Of a stretch of DNA of 64,000 nucleotides, positions 23,251-35,184 are shown piece after piece. Position 1 is the stretch's first letter; each line of letters begins with the position of its first letter. The stretch comes from Cordilura impudica. Taxonomy: Eukaryota > Arthropoda > Insecta > Diptera > Scathophagidae. Below the pieces are notes generated by a model that was not told where the DNA came from, ran no database searches, and saw only the letters and a list, made by a program, of their open reading frames with translations. The stretch is taken from NCBI GenBank assembly GCA_963682025.1, contig OY821521.1:98020854-98084853 (forward strand), in the 5' to 3' direction. Both the position numbers and the translations under genes were made by a program.

Positions 23251-23861
23251 TTTCATATTCTTTTGAATAAAATGTCTTTTATTAGCTTCGGGTCATTTGT
23301 GGGTCTTTTAATTTTATTTAGAAAAATATAGATAGTTTTTAGACATAAAATAATTTTATAACAAAATTGGTTAAAAGTTGTTTTAATTTATATTCGCGAG
23401 CAATAAGCAGATAATTGCACCAAAGATATATCACAATGGATTATTTAGATCCCAGAAGCACAGAAGGGTTAAATAAATAAAAATTAACCGATTTTTTTTT
23501 CTTAAATTCTAAATAGTGGTTTCATCGAGTTTTATAGAAAAACTCGTTTTCATTAATTTTTATTTAAAAATATCTTAAAATCCAAAGCTGGCCTTGGCAA
23601 ATAATGGGTTTTAGGAACGGAAGTTCTTCACATTTGGTTATTACATTTTAACGTCGCATCTAAAAATTCAGCAGCACTTACAAAATATTTGAATTTTTTG
23701 AATAAATTGTCTTATATTAGTTTGGGGTCATATATGACCCCAATTACAAAAGGGTTAATGGGGTCATATTATTTTTTTCCGAAACCCTAGGCTATGTAGA
23801 TAAAATATAACATTTAAAAGTAGAAAAGTGATGAATTTTTGATACAAAGTATTTAGAAAGA
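23251..23861. other. No gene recognised; AT-rich
   Basis: Contains the twice-repeated phrase 'ggggtcatatatgacccc' (palindromic, near 23725) and 'cttcgggtcatttgtgggtc' (23286). Nothing coding. Confidence 0.35.
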
Positions 23862-24590
23862 ACACATTTACAAAATATTTTACAAAAATCACATTTTTCT
23901 CGAAATCCGCAAAAATAAAATCCTTGGCAAAAAAATTCTGGCGCAGGGGTTTACTTAAAAATTCACACAGTTAATCTGTAACAAGTATTTAACAAAACCT
24001 TAAAGTACCAGATCCATTTTTATAATTTTGTTTAAGAAAATTTTTTAAAACTTGAAAAAGTTTTCAAAATTTTATCAAAAAATTTTCCCATTTTCGGTCT
24101 CAATTCGCAATAGGTTAACAACGTGGCAATAAAAGAATATTTCATATTTCATATCTGCTTATAAGTATAGAAACAAAACAAAATCATGGCTTTAATCAAG
24201 TTCTCAAAGTTGAAAAAATGCTATCAAATTTCATGGCCTAGTTTTCTTTGGCACAAAAGTTGTCTAGGGCATTTGCTATTTCTTGGCAAATTTTTATTCG
24301 ATTTTGAATTCTTATTGCTTTTTGAAAAGATAATTTAATGCTGATCCAGATTCTTATAACAACTTGTCGGAAAACTTAAATCGTAGAACGAAATTTTCGT
24401 AAAATCTCAAAAAAAAAAAGTCATATTTTCTCCATATAAACACACTTGAAATTTTCAATCGATTTCCGGCGAGACTTTTCTTTATCCGATTGTCCCCAAA
24501 CTTAACATTTATTAGTTTTATATTGAAAGGTAACAAACTGGATCCCGCCTATCCCCAAAATCGCATTTTCATTTTTAAGGACCATTCTAA
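23862..24590 (+). repeat. TIR repeat family W, second long copy
   Basis: Same block order as 14438-15128, then extends with 'gattgtccccaaacttaaca' and ends 'ttttaaggaccattctaata'. The right end is diverged. Together with the inverted fragment at 22575 it brackets a non-autonomous Helitron. Confidence 0.55.
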
Positions 24591-24734
24591 TATATATTTA
24601 TATGTATATATATTCGATATTCAGTTTCAATTAACTGAATAATGAAATTTGCAAAACAACTCGTATATGTTATGGCAATATATTATTATTTTAAAAGTAT
24701 TTATAACAAACATTATTTTCGAAATATTTTAACT

Positions 24735-25010
24735 CTCACGGTGGGTTTTAAAAAGTTTTAATTTTTTGGAAGACCACCCGCACATTTTTGATGTATAACG
24801 TTTTGGGATGTGTTTAGAGTAAAAAAATGCGAACCCAAAAATCGCTTAACTTGCACATTTTTTTTTTTTTTTACCATTTGAAATTTTTTTCCATTTTAAG
24901 CATTCCTACTTTCAAATCTGTGTTTTCTTGTTGAGCTCATTTCAAAACCTAAATTGAGTTTTGAAAAATAGATGATGCAATAATGTTAAAAAATAATTGA
25001 GCTTTAAAAA
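24735..25010 (+). repeat. Interspersed repeat Q, copy 1
   Basis: Begins CTCACGGTGGGTTTTAAAAA and shares about 265 bp in reverse with 29880-30145, including 'ttttgggatgtgtttagagt', 'cgcttaacttgcacattttt' and 'tgagctcatttcaaaaccta'. Non-coding. Both copies lie next to other small elements. Confidence 0.6.
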
Positions 25011-25082
25011 AGTACACATGCTATATACACACCTTGCCACTAATATGAAGAATTTTACGAAAAAATTGGACAAAAATTCATC

Positions 25083-26340
25083 GTAATGGGTGATTTTAAA
25101 GTCAAACACCCCTGGTGGGGATCAGGATTAGCAAATCCAAAAGGAAAAGAGGTGTACAAATACGTCTTGAAAAATCGTTACTCTTCTTTAACAACTGGTG
25201 GACCAACATATTGGCCAAGTGTCTTAAGTAGAATACCATATCTTTTGGATTTTGCTATTTTTAATGGTATTCTTAGATCCTTGTGGGATATTTCTGATAA
25301 TGATGATTTAAGTTCTGACTACAGGCCACTAATTGTAACCTATAACAGTATGTTGCAAACTGTCACCAAAAAACACAAAATTTTTAATAAAAACACTGAC
25401 ATACATTTGTTTCAAAATTGTATTGAAAGCAATCTTAACTTAAATATATCTTTAAAAACAGGAAGTGAATTGGAAGATGCTTTTGAATCTTTTACAAACC
25501 TAATACATAAGGCATCATATTTATCTACACCACAATAACACCAACAAATTATTGGGAACTACGTAAGTGTATCTTTTGAAATAAGACTACTAATTGGAAA
25601 CAACAGAGAGTTGTGAGGAATTTACAAAAACACTAAAAGTCTTTCAGATAAATCTAACTTCAATGCAGCAACAAATCATATAAAGAAGATTTTAAAAGAA
25701 TTTAAAAAGGAGAATACAAACGACTTTCTAATATGTCTAGAAGTTACAAGAAATGATGATTACAGCCTTTGGAAAAATACAAAGTATCTAAAGCGTCCCA
25801 TTTAAAGAAATGTACCAATTAAAAGTACAAAAGTACAGTGAGTTTCGAAAACATCTAGAGAAAAAGTTTAATCCATTTTTTTGTCTAGTCAAAAGCAAAT
25901 TGATGAAATTTTAGACTTCCTTGATGTACCCTGTCAAATGTATTTACCAATAAAACAAGTGACCCCGTCCAAAGTAAAAATATCTATAAATAAACAAAAT
26001 GTAACAAAGTCTCAAGGATATGCTAGAGTGTTATGATTGTAGCCTAAAAGGGGTAATATTTTTTTAGAGCAGTATTTAATTCAATTTTAAGGCTCAGCGC
26101 AATGGAAATATAACAAAATCATACTGATCCCAAAACTTAATAAATATGAAAATGAAGTAACATCCTATAGATCAATAAGTTTACTGCTATTACTTGCTAA
26201 AATTATTGAAAATTTTTTGCTAAAAACTGCTTCCCTTACTAGAAAATCAAGAAATAATTCCTGACCATCAGTTTGGTTTCAGACATCAACAAACTCATAA
26301 ATTTTTATACGGCAAGCCGAACATATTTATTTAGGTACTC
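25083..26340 (+). pseudogene. jockey-like LINE relic (endonuclease and RT parts)
   Basis: The open stretch 25086-25538 encodes the end of an APE-type endonuclease: MGDFKVKHPWWGS (family GDFNAKHxxWGS, with the usual Asn changed to Lys), KNRYSSLTTGGPTYWPS, DFAIFNGI (family DFxI) and SSDYRPLIV (family SDHxPV, His changed to Tyr). The same LINE continues downstream in changing frames through WKNTKYLKRP, a KSQGYARVL block and the first RT motifs (IILIPKLNKYENEVTSYRSI, then SLLLLLAKIIENFLLK and a GFRHQQ block) until about 26340, where it stops before the catalytic palm motifs. The 5' end and the 3' half are missing. Loss of endonuclease residues, stops and frameshifts show that it is dead. Confidence 0.75.
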
Positions 26341-27314
26341 TAACGTCTCTATCATTATAGTTCGAAACTAGTTTTATATTTCGTTTCATTTTATCGCAGA
26401 TATTTTTAACGCATTTCTTTTTTTCATGAAGAGAGTAGCTGCATGATGATTAAGTTTTGACATTATATCAAAATTTTTAAAATTTTAAGTGATATCAATG
26501 AATTACAAACGTAGACTAAATAAAAATAAAAAAATAAATAAAAACAAGTAAGATACCCTCCCTAGTATTGATAATAAATGTAAACAAAATATTTGAAAAA
26601 GTAAACAATTTGTTAAACTTAATTTTTGTTTATTTCAAGAGTTGGTCTATAAAGCTCTCTCTCTCATTAGTAATTCGTGGTCCAACGAGGAAACATCGTT
26701 TTCGTTTTTTCTATTATTTCGGATAAAAGAAAACACGTTTCGGTGTTCGCTTTTTGGTCATCGTGGTTGCTGACATAACCTCTCGTTTAATTTAGTTTAA
26801 GTTTTTGCAAATTAATGCCTGTATAGTTTCTTTCAACTGACCAAATAATTCTTCATTGCGGCCGTATAGGTCGGATGGAGTAACAAAATAATAACCAAAA
26901 AAAAAAGGTTCTCTCAAATTTTAAAATATTGCCAAATTTGGAAAATTATTTTTTTTTTTTTACTTATTAAAAGGGAGTTTTCACTATTTGATTTTGTGGT
27001 AACACAATATAACAAAATACAATCCAAAATCTAATCCAGTGATGCCAACTTTTGATTTTGAATTAAATTATTTCATTAAAATATATTTTCATTTATTGAC
27101 TCCAAATACTACTACCTGGAAATTATTATCGAACATAATTTTTTTTGGTTTTACATTGCCTAACATGAAGTCAAATTTTGAAGTCATCACACTGGTTCAA
27201 ATTAGGGAAATAAAATAAATTGTTATCTTTTTTTCTGAATAACTTCAAATTTGCATCAAAAAAAATTATGACATATAATATATAAATAACATTCTCATCA
27301 AATTGCGCTTTATT
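26341..27314. other. No gene recognised
   Basis: AT-rich, with a pyrimidine/purine segment at 26640-26880 of more balanced composition ('tcgtggtccaacgaggaaac') that may be non-coding host DNA. No ORF supported. Confidence 0.35.
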
Positions 27315-27702
27315 TATGTAACAATTTTTATGTTCGCAATTCTTAAATATCATTTGAGGTTCTCTAAACTTCGTAGAATTTAAATTAATGTTTTCTTATC
27401 CTGAAATACTATTAATGTCTCCTGAATCGCAATATATTTTTTTAATTTCAGTTGTAAATATATTTGGTGTTTTCTGAATTTCAATTTGTGTTCAAAGAAT
27501 AAAATTTATATGTAACAATTTTTATGTTCGCAATTCTTAAATATCATTTGAGGTTTTCTAAACTTCGTAGAATTTAAATTAATGTTTTCTTATCCTGAAA
27601 TACTATTAATGTCTCCTGAATCGCAATATATTTTTTTAATTTCAGTTGTAAATATATTTGGTGTTTTCTGAATTTCAATTTGTGTTCAAAGACTAAAATT
27701 TA
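27315..27702. repeat. Tandem duplication of a 194-bp unit
   Basis: Units 27315-27508 and 27509-27702 differ at only a few bases (for example ggttctctaaac versus ggttttctaaac, and caaagaataaa versus caaagactaaa). Both start tatgtaacaatttttatgtt. AT-rich, non-coding. The near identity indicates a recent event. Confidence 0.85.
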
Positions 27703-28129
27703 TATTTTAATAATTCAATTGATGTGTTCTAAATTTCAAGTTATTATTTCTTATTTCTAAAATTCAATTGATATTTTCTAATATATAATTGGAAATCTGA
27801 ATTCCAATTTGTAGAATTGATATTTTCTTAAATTTGAATGGAAAATTTACAAGGTGCAATTTTGTATTTATGTGAATAGTAATGCGTTAGTAATTATACA
27901 CAATTTTAAAAATTATATGTAATCGCAATCAGATATTTTGTAGCTAAAGCAGAAAATAATTTTATATATTACTATGTAGAACTGTTTTGAAAGCAAAATA
28001 CTCATTGCTTCTTCTATACTCAGCTCTGTATATATACTTTTAACATTGTTCTGTTTGATATCTAATTGAAAATGTTGATATTCATGTTAAAATAGAAATA
28101 ACTATTACAAAGCTAATTAGAACGAAAAT
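27703..28129. other. No gene recognised
   Basis: AT-rich sequence with repeated 'aattcaattgatatttt' phrases near 27710-27800, possibly diverged relatives of the 194-bp unit. Nothing coding. Confidence 0.35.
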
Positions 28130-29456
28130 TGTGGCGCCATCTACTGTGGCATAGTCACACTGAGCAAAAAAAAGTGACACTGTTTGTTAATGCAAAATAT
28201 ATGTATTTTCCCTAAAACAAAATATTGCAGAATTTTATATAAATAAAATAATATACCAATTTATTTCTAACATGCGGTTATTATGGATATACATATATAG
28301 AATATATGTATATTATTTTATTATTTAATATATGTACATATGTATGTATATGTAAATACTACACACAAAAAATACAACACCAAAATATAAAAAAGTGAAC
28401 ATCAATGTATTTTATATTACTTTTTTTTAGCTAATAAATATTTTTTTTTTGTGACATAGTTAGGTTGACGTTAGCTCCAGCTATTCATAATGCAAGGTTA
28501 TACGACATATGAATCCCTGCACAACCTATGGCCTCGCAAGTAAGGTTAGGGAGCGCCATTTGATTTCAATTCTTAAAACTATCAAAGCGCACGGTTATGT
28601 AACATAACCAGAAAGCATATGAATTACAGTTAGTCGAGACAGCGTGTTATAAAAATATACAAACAAAAAATAGAACATCAAAAGTTATTTTTGTGTTTTT
28701 CTTTAAATAAATAAATACATAATATTTTTTTCGGTAAATTTACATTGTTTTTTATTAACAACTAGTTAAGCAATATTTGCTTTAAATGTTGGTTAATTTT
28801 TACTCCCTTTATATTAACTCGTAGTGTCTGCTTGTCGAAAAAATTTTGGATGGACTTTTAACCACTTTCCCGTGACCCAATCGATCTGAAATTTTGCAAG
28901 AAGACTCGTGGCGATGACAAAAATGATCTAACAAATTTTTTTAGTGATGCCAAAACAATGGAAACTTTTAAACTTTTCTACCAGAGTTGATAAAAAATGT
29001 ACAGAGGGTTAGTTTTCATTATACAATCACCACAACGACCACAAAAACAACAAGTTCAGATATGACAACAATACAACATTTAGAATAACAACAAGAACAA
29101 TATAGAAACATCATATTTTTACTTTTTTTAATTTTTCAGAGATTTCCCTGGAGCTGTTCCACCGATTTTAATGATGTATGAAACAGAAATCTTCCCCATG
29201 CTCTTGGTCAATCATTCTCACTAAAAATGATCACCCCTAGATGTCCTATTGAGGGCGTGATTGTGACAAGAACAACATAGAAAATCATATTTTTTCATCG
29301 TGATTTCCACAGACGGACATCGCTATATGAACTCCGCTTGTTATAAGGAACACAAATATATATAGATTTTATGAGGTCCAGAATTTTTTTTCTAATTATT
29401 ACAAACGGAATGACAAACTTATATATACCCTCTGCACACTGCGGTGGAGGGTATAA
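28130..29456 (-). mobile_element. Second microsatellite-bearing family (mini-me-like 2), copy 1
   Basis: Reverse-oriented relative of 62283-63130. Its 5' end (minus strand) is TATACCCTCCACCGCAGTGT followed by GCAGAGGGTATATATAAG, itself a hairpin (ATACCCTC/GAGGGTAT). The text 'gaatttttttctaattatta', 'cagacggacatcgctatatg' and, at the far end, 'ggttattatggatatacata' is shared with the other copy. The GTCY microsatellite is reduced here to one unit. Non-coding. Confidence 0.65.
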
Positions 29457-29504
29457 ATATAGCATGTGTGTCTAAATTAACGGTAGTTAGAACGAAGTTA
29501 TATA

Positions 29505-29859
29505 TCTATAATATTAATAGGCTAGGCGATTTCTTGTGACCGATGTTTTGTTCTACCGTTTTATCCCGATTTTTACTAAACGTATATTATTTGAAAGGTA
29601 ATTTTATAGCACTTTTGTAGATTTACAGATTTTAAAATTTTTTCCTTTATTTTGCGTAAATTGTATTTAAAGTTGCTACTAACACATACATAAAATTATA
29701 CATATGCTATGTGTGCTTTATTATATTTGTTAATGTGATTTTAATGAGTTAGTTATCTTCATTCACAATAATAATAAACCATGGTTTGTGATTTGGCTAT
29801 GTTGAAAAATAAAGCTGCCTAGAAATTGCCCTCGAATTTCAAGCGCTGGAATCTGCTAA
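29505..29859 (+). mobile_element. Small non-autonomous Helitron, copy 3
   Basis: A 355-bp element starting TCTATAATATTAATAGGCTA and ending CTCGAATTTCAAG-CGCTGGAATCTGCTAA, preceded by A and followed by T, as required for Helitrons (5' TC, 3' hairpin, CTRR). It contains no ORF. It does not share its ends with the PIF1-bearing Helitron at 20488, so its autonomous partner is not in this window. Confidence 0.7.
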
Positions 29860-29879
29860 TATATATTTATAGTTCAATT

Positions 29880-30145
29880 ATTTTTTAACATTATTGCATA
29901 ATTTTTTTTTTTTCAGAACTGAATTTAGTTCCTGAAATGAGTTCAACAAGAGAACACAGATTTTAATGTAGGAATGCTTAAAATGTAAAAAAAAATTTCA
30001 AATGGTCAAAAAAAAAGTGTAGGTTAAGCGATTTTGGGGTTTGCATTTTTTTACTCTGAACACATCCCAAAACCTTATACATCTAAATTGTCAGTGGTGG
30101 TCTTCCAAAATTTAAATTTTTTAAAACCCACCGTGCTCTTTTTTA
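29880..30145 (-). repeat. Interspersed repeat Q, copy 2
   Basis: Reverse of 24735-25010, ending 'aaaacccaccgtgctc'. Lies 20 bp downstream of a small Helitron. Function unknown. The ORF at 30034 is repeat text. Confidence 0.6.
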
Positions 30146-31620
30146 CATTTGGTTACAATGATATATTTTTGAAGGAAAAATTTTATTTAATATTTATCAA
30201 TCATTTTTTACTATACGGTTCAAAAATGTAAATTTTAATTCACTGAGTTCTTCAGTCATGCCCTTGGAAAACATGGTGTTTTACAAAAGTCTATAGAAAT
30301 CTTATATCCCTAAACCTAACTTTTTTAACATAAATAATCAAAGTATTATTATTATTTTTTTAAGAAATTCTGTACTTGAAGATCGGCCTCAAATGAGAGA
30401 TGGCAAGAAATGTTATTTACTACTTTTGCGTCAATTTAATTTTCTTTTCAGTGTACAATTTTAATGGGTTAAACGAAGGGTGGTTTTTATACATGTGCAA
30501 GAGGAAAATATAATATATATGTATATGCCTTTTGTGCGAATCTAATTATCAGAAAGGGCGTTCCAATGCCTTTTTAACTAATGTTCACATTAATCTTTTA
30601 TTTAATGATAGTTTCTCATAAAAGTTTTACTGTTTTATTGTTTTCTAAGCAGGGATTTTCGCTTTGTTATTGAAACTAGTTTTACATTCGCACTTAAGAT
30701 TACAAGGGATAGAAATTAAACCCAGAATACGATCTTAAAACGAAAAGCTCTTCCTAAAGATTTATAGTTCAAGTATCTTAGAAACATCATCTAAATTTAT
30801 GCAACCTATACGATACTCACATTTAGATATGCATACCCGTACGAGTATATCAAGTAGTCACGTTTGTACTTCATTTTTACTGTTTAGCGTTTCTGGTGTC
30901 GCTGGTATCGATGTACGAGTACGTACTCGCGTATCTAATAAACAAAAAAAACAGACAAATATTATATATTCCGCTATGAGGCAAAACAGATTTTATGCTT
31001 CATTAGATGCGGATGCAAGCAACACCTTTTTGTTTTAATATCTTTTGTTGTTGTTACTCCGTGATGCATTGATCTAGCACATTTTTCGGCATCATACTGC
31101 AGAAATGATGCTTGCATGCATATTTGATGTTTTGTTGTTGGCCATTTGACCGACCATGTTATTGTGTGATGATTGTTATCTGTTGCAAAACACTTTTGCG
31201 CGGCATTTGTCTTGTTTTTCTGTTTTCCTTAGTTACCATGCATTATTCAGTGGTAGTATTATGATGTGTTTGTGTTACATTGTTTTTTTTTTTTTTTTGT
31301 TAAATGTTTATATTTCCCTAGCTATTATTTAATGCGTCCTTGACATAAGCTATCTATCTAAATTATGATCTTGTTAGTATTGGCTTTGATGCTTTACAAT
31401 TTAAGAATCAAAAACAAAAGTCCTTTATTGTTAGCATGTAAAACTACTGTACGATGTATTTTAACTACATACAAAAATAATCATCTGATCTAATAAGAAC
31501 GGTTAAATGTTTTTTTTTTTGCAACTCACTTAAGCTATCATATTATCACCTCTAGATTACAAGGCAATATATTTTTATAATAGATTTACTGTTTCTGAGT
31601 AAATCTGCTCTACGATCTCA
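30146..31620. other. No gene recognised; possibly host non-coding DNA
   Basis: Between 30780 and 31260 the composition is more balanced and no TE family is recognised ('acgagtacgtactcgcgtat', 'ggccatttgaccgaccatgt'). This could be host intergenic or intronic DNA with regulatory sites, but no gene can be supported. Confidence 0.35.
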
Positions 31621-31623
31621 AAG

Positions 31624-32790
31624 GTGCTGAAGAGCATGTGATCGACAGTATGGCTTCCGTAGAAATCGTTCCACGGGAGACCGATCCATTCAGAATTCTG
31701 GCGAAAGTAAAGTGGTTGTTCCAGATATTTCCAAGGCATTCGATCGCGTGTGGCACGCTGCTTTGATATCAAAGCCTATTGCATTTGGGGTCGGTGATGA
31801 CTTCTCTCGATTTATATCGAGTTTTCTCAGAGACCGAACAACACGTGTTGCTATCAATGGGGTCTCATCTAATGAGTTTCAGCTTAATTCAGGGGTACCC
31901 CAAGGTTCCATTCTTTCTCCTTCTATTTTCCTTATCTTTCTGAACGACCTTCTTGGTCAAAGTTTTAATTCTATATACTCTTTCGCAGTTGACAGCAGCA
32001 TTTGTCATTCATTTTCCCTTATTTGTAGGCCAAGCCTCTTGGAGGCTGGGGGCAAAAGGCGGACAATGAATGACACACTCAATCAAGATCTGTTAACAAT
32101 CTCCGAGTGGGGTAAAACGAATAGGGTTATATGTTGTATGTTGAATCATAGGGCCATGGATTCAACAATGTCATCTGTATATATAGATGGTATAGGTATC
32201 AAGGAATCGGATACTCTTGATGTTCTAGGCATGAGAATTTAATGTGATGTTCGTTGGAACGAGCATGTTTTTCAAGTGTCGAAAGAAGCATCCAAGTGTT
32301 TTGGTTTTCTAAAACGATGCAAAAATTACTTCTCTCTTTCTGATCTCCTTAAAATCGGTACCATATATGGGCAGGAGCTTCAAAGTCTATTTTAGTGCTA
32401 CCGGACCGTGTGCAAAGGAGGGCGTTGGCGCTCATCAATTATAGTAGGGTATCCAACTCTATTGACTTATTGTGTAGCAGTGTTCTATAGATACTATGGG
32501 AAATGTTCTTGTGAGATTAGCGAACTTATTTCAAGTGTCCGAGTTTCAGTTCAGTCAACCCACTTCTCTAGTAGATCACATCCGCTTGTAATCTATTGTC
32601 CAGTTGACCGCACAACGCATTACAGAGAACTAGCCGTATGGGGAATAAATTCCCCGCACAGGTATTTCCTGACAGTTATAATCTAATAAAATTAAGTCAA
32701 ATATCCGCAAACACAACTCCCTCGTTCCTCCAATTCACATTCCTTGAGTGTTGGTCAATAATTAAAAAGAAATGTTTCAGGTGTTTCAGA
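31624..32790 (+). pseudogene. LINE reverse transcriptase relic (jockey/CR1-like)
   Basis: Reads DRQYGFRRNRSTGD (RT motif around 31641), then after a deletion VVPDISKAFDRVWHAALI (motif A, catalytic Asp in DISKAF), NSGVPQGSILSPSIFLIFLN (motif B), SFAVDSSICHSF (motif C) and SDTLDVLGMRI. Frameshifted continuation WNEHVFQVSKEASKCFGFLK, then RTTHYRELAVWG and YNLIKLSQISANTTPS follows to about 32790. In motif C the normal F-A-D-D is F-A-V-D: GTT at 31988-31990 replaces the first catalytic Asp codon. Part of the finger region is deleted between STGD and VVPD. It is dead and truncated at its 5' end. The open stretches 31712-32242 and 32408-32686 belong to it. Confidence 0.85.
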
Positions 32791-33732
32791 TTAAGTTAGC
32801 AGGAAAAATTAGCTAAATGACTTGAAAGTTGTAAAGAGTACCATTTATATTATTGTGAATCGTCATGTAGGGACATGTATCCCACAATACAGATATCTAA
32901 AAAAAAGGTGAATTTAGTAAGAAGCCTTTGATTTGGCAAGTGATCCCTAGTTATAGTTTGTCATATGAAATCATTTTAATAACTCCCGAAATTACATAGA
33001 TTATAAAATAAATTTTTAAAATTCGATTCTGTGTCTTAAAGTCAATATTATAAAAAAATATTGGTTACGGTTACCATTCTAACACAGTTGTCGATTCTCA
33101 ACCTTTAAATTACGAATACCATTTAAATTTAAAGTCTGTTTAGTGTATTATATTTATAGTTTCTTATAAAAATAATTATGATTTCTTTATAGAAATTGTT
33201 AACTTCTAGCTGTGAACTATGCGGACTCAAATACATAGCTGAGGTAACTATCCTACAAATTTGTGCCAGAAATAAATATCACAACAGTGGAAAATATTTA
33301 TGTATATAACATCGAAACAAACCGAGTGTTCCATTATTTTCAAAATCAAATATTATAAAAGGTATTCAAAAAATGCGTATATTAATTTTATTGCTATTGT
33401 TAGATTTTATAAGTTTAAAATTCCATTTATAATTCCGATTCGCAAGTAATTAGTTAAATAATAGAATGGATATATTTGTATATATTTGTCAGTTGGAAAT
33501 ATTTTCCTGTCCGTAATATGTCGAGTCGGTCGCACTACTTAGGATTAAAATGTCGTCATAATCTGCAGCAGGTGAGGAATGACGTCCGAAAATGTAAAGA
33601 TTCTCCTATATAATTTCATATATGTATAAAACCAAAAATAGTGACAAATGTTTATACGTAGCAGAACATGGCATGAAAGTACGTATCAGCGATGCATACA
33701 CATTTTTGTTTGGTTGTTGCTTTTCTTGTTTT
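32791..33732. other. No gene recognised
   Basis: AT-rich sequence. Nothing coding or repetitive was identified apart from short TA-rich runs. Confidence 0.35.
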
Positions 33733-34005
33733 TTTTTGGAGCTTTGTTAGATATAAAATTAATAATTTCTCAACATATTACTATGACAGCTAATAAAGCT
33801 CAAGCGTTGGGACAGAAAATTTTGCGATCCAATCATAGCAAAACAATTGTATACATCACTTGTCAGACCGATTTTGGAATACGGTTCTGTTGTTTGGGAT
33901 CCAAATTACGTCGTTCATAGCGATCACATTGACTCTGTTCAATAACAATTTTTACTGTTCTGCTTTTGAAATCTATATCCAAATCCTTCTATTAATCTGC
34001 CGTCG
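33733..34005 (+). pseudogene. LINE ORF2 C-terminal part, left of Transib insertion
   Basis: Encodes GALLDIKLIISQHITMTANK (family: GVLLDxKLxFxxHI), then in another frame LYTSLVRPILEYGSVVWDPN and YVVHSDHIDSVQ, then NPSINLPS. These are conserved blocks downstream of the RT palm in jockey-type LINEs. The text breaks at the Transib left end and resumes in frame at 37643, so this was an already decayed LINE when Transib inserted. Confidence 0.8.
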
Positions 34006-34041
34006 CACAGTGGACCATATTTTGAGAAGGCGGCCAAAAAT
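34006..34041 (+). repeat. Transib left terminal repeat with RSS-like layout
   Basis: CACAGTG at 34006-34012 is identical to the consensus V(D)J recombination-signal heptamer. 23 nt follow, then AAAAAT. About 31 of the first 36 bases are shared with the right end in reverse. Confidence 0.85.
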
Positions 34042-34515
34042 CATTTTTTTTTGTTACCGATTTTAAAGTTATGCTATTCATTTGAAAGTAAATATTAGTA
34101 AGCCTCGGGAGCCAAAAAATTGCGACTCTATCTCAACTATCTCACAGCGAACAGGGTCTTCGAATAATGGGATTTCTCAGTATTTTGCTAAAATTAAAAA
34201 TTTCTTTGTAAATTTTTATTTTTGAATGACTGTAACTTTTTTGATTTAAAAGATTTTGAAGTGAAATAAATTTTGTATAATTTTGTGAGTCATTCCGAAA
34301 TTTAAAAAAAAAAATTTTTTAAAAAAGGTCCAAATTTTCCGAAAATCTCCTACTTAATAGAGCATAACTCCTGCCATTCAAAAGCAGTCAGAAAAAATCC
34401 TGCACTCTGCTATAGTCCGAACCCTCCCCTATACCCCTTTATACACCCACCAATTTCCGCCCGTGTGCACCAGAACAATTTTTTTGACTCAAGGTTAGAT
34501 ATTTTCTGAAAAAAT

Positions 34516-34696
34516 TTATGAATACAAAAGTTATCCACTATGTGGTTAGGATATATTAAGTTTGAGGTGATGTTTGTAACTGCCAAAAATATTGGACCTT
34601 TATCCATCTTTTATTATACGGATCGACTCAAAAACACTTTCTGAGTCGATTAAACGATGTCCGTCCGTCCGTCTGAGTGTTATGAATACAAAAGTT
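34516..34696 (+). mobile_element. HINE fragment flanked by a 17-bp direct repeat inside Transib
   Basis: TTATGAATACAAAAGTT occurs at 34516-34532 and again at 34680-34696. The 147 bp between them is a HINE 5' part ('atccactatgtggttagg', 'aactgccaaaaatattgg', the perfect hairpin 'atcgactcaaaaacactttctg', then GTCCGTCCGTCC). The duplication could be a target-site or template-switch product. It shows that this HINE piece arrived after Transib. Confidence 0.65.
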
Positions 34697-34904
34697 GGTC
34701 GTACCGGTGCACCTCGGTGTATTTTTTTGCGTGCCGGTAGAGTTGTCAGGAGTTGTTGTATACTTATAAAAAAGGGTTGAGATATAATGCGCTTAATTGT
34801 TACAGGTACATTTACATAGGTATCTTTCAAAAACAATAATAGTCTGAATTAGAGTTATATAGTTTAAATACCTGACAAAATGGGAAACAATTTAAATAAC
34901 AGGT

Positions 34905-35146
34905 AAATGGTAAAAAAAAAAACTATTGCGACATAGCCCTTTAAGATATGACCAGGTATGCTTCACCTTTTAAAAGGGATTAGGGTGTGGGTTTTTTATG
35001 CTTCTAAAAGTGGTAATAAAAGACAAAAATTTGTAAATGGTGAAAAAAACTATTGCGACATAGCCCTTTAAGATATGAGCAGGTATGCTTCACCTTTTAA
35101 AAGAGGTTAGGGTGTGGGTTTTTTATGCTTCTAAAAGATAAAAATT
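34905..35146. repeat. Tandem duplication, 129-bp unit, in Transib 5' region
   Basis: Units start at 34905 and 35034 with taaatggt, then 'aactattgcgacatagccct' and 'aggtatgcttcacctttt'. The second unit is slightly shorter. Located between the left end and the transposase start. Confidence 0.8.
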
Positions 35147-35184
35147 TTTATTTTACATAATTGCAAGAAAGAGTATTTATAATA

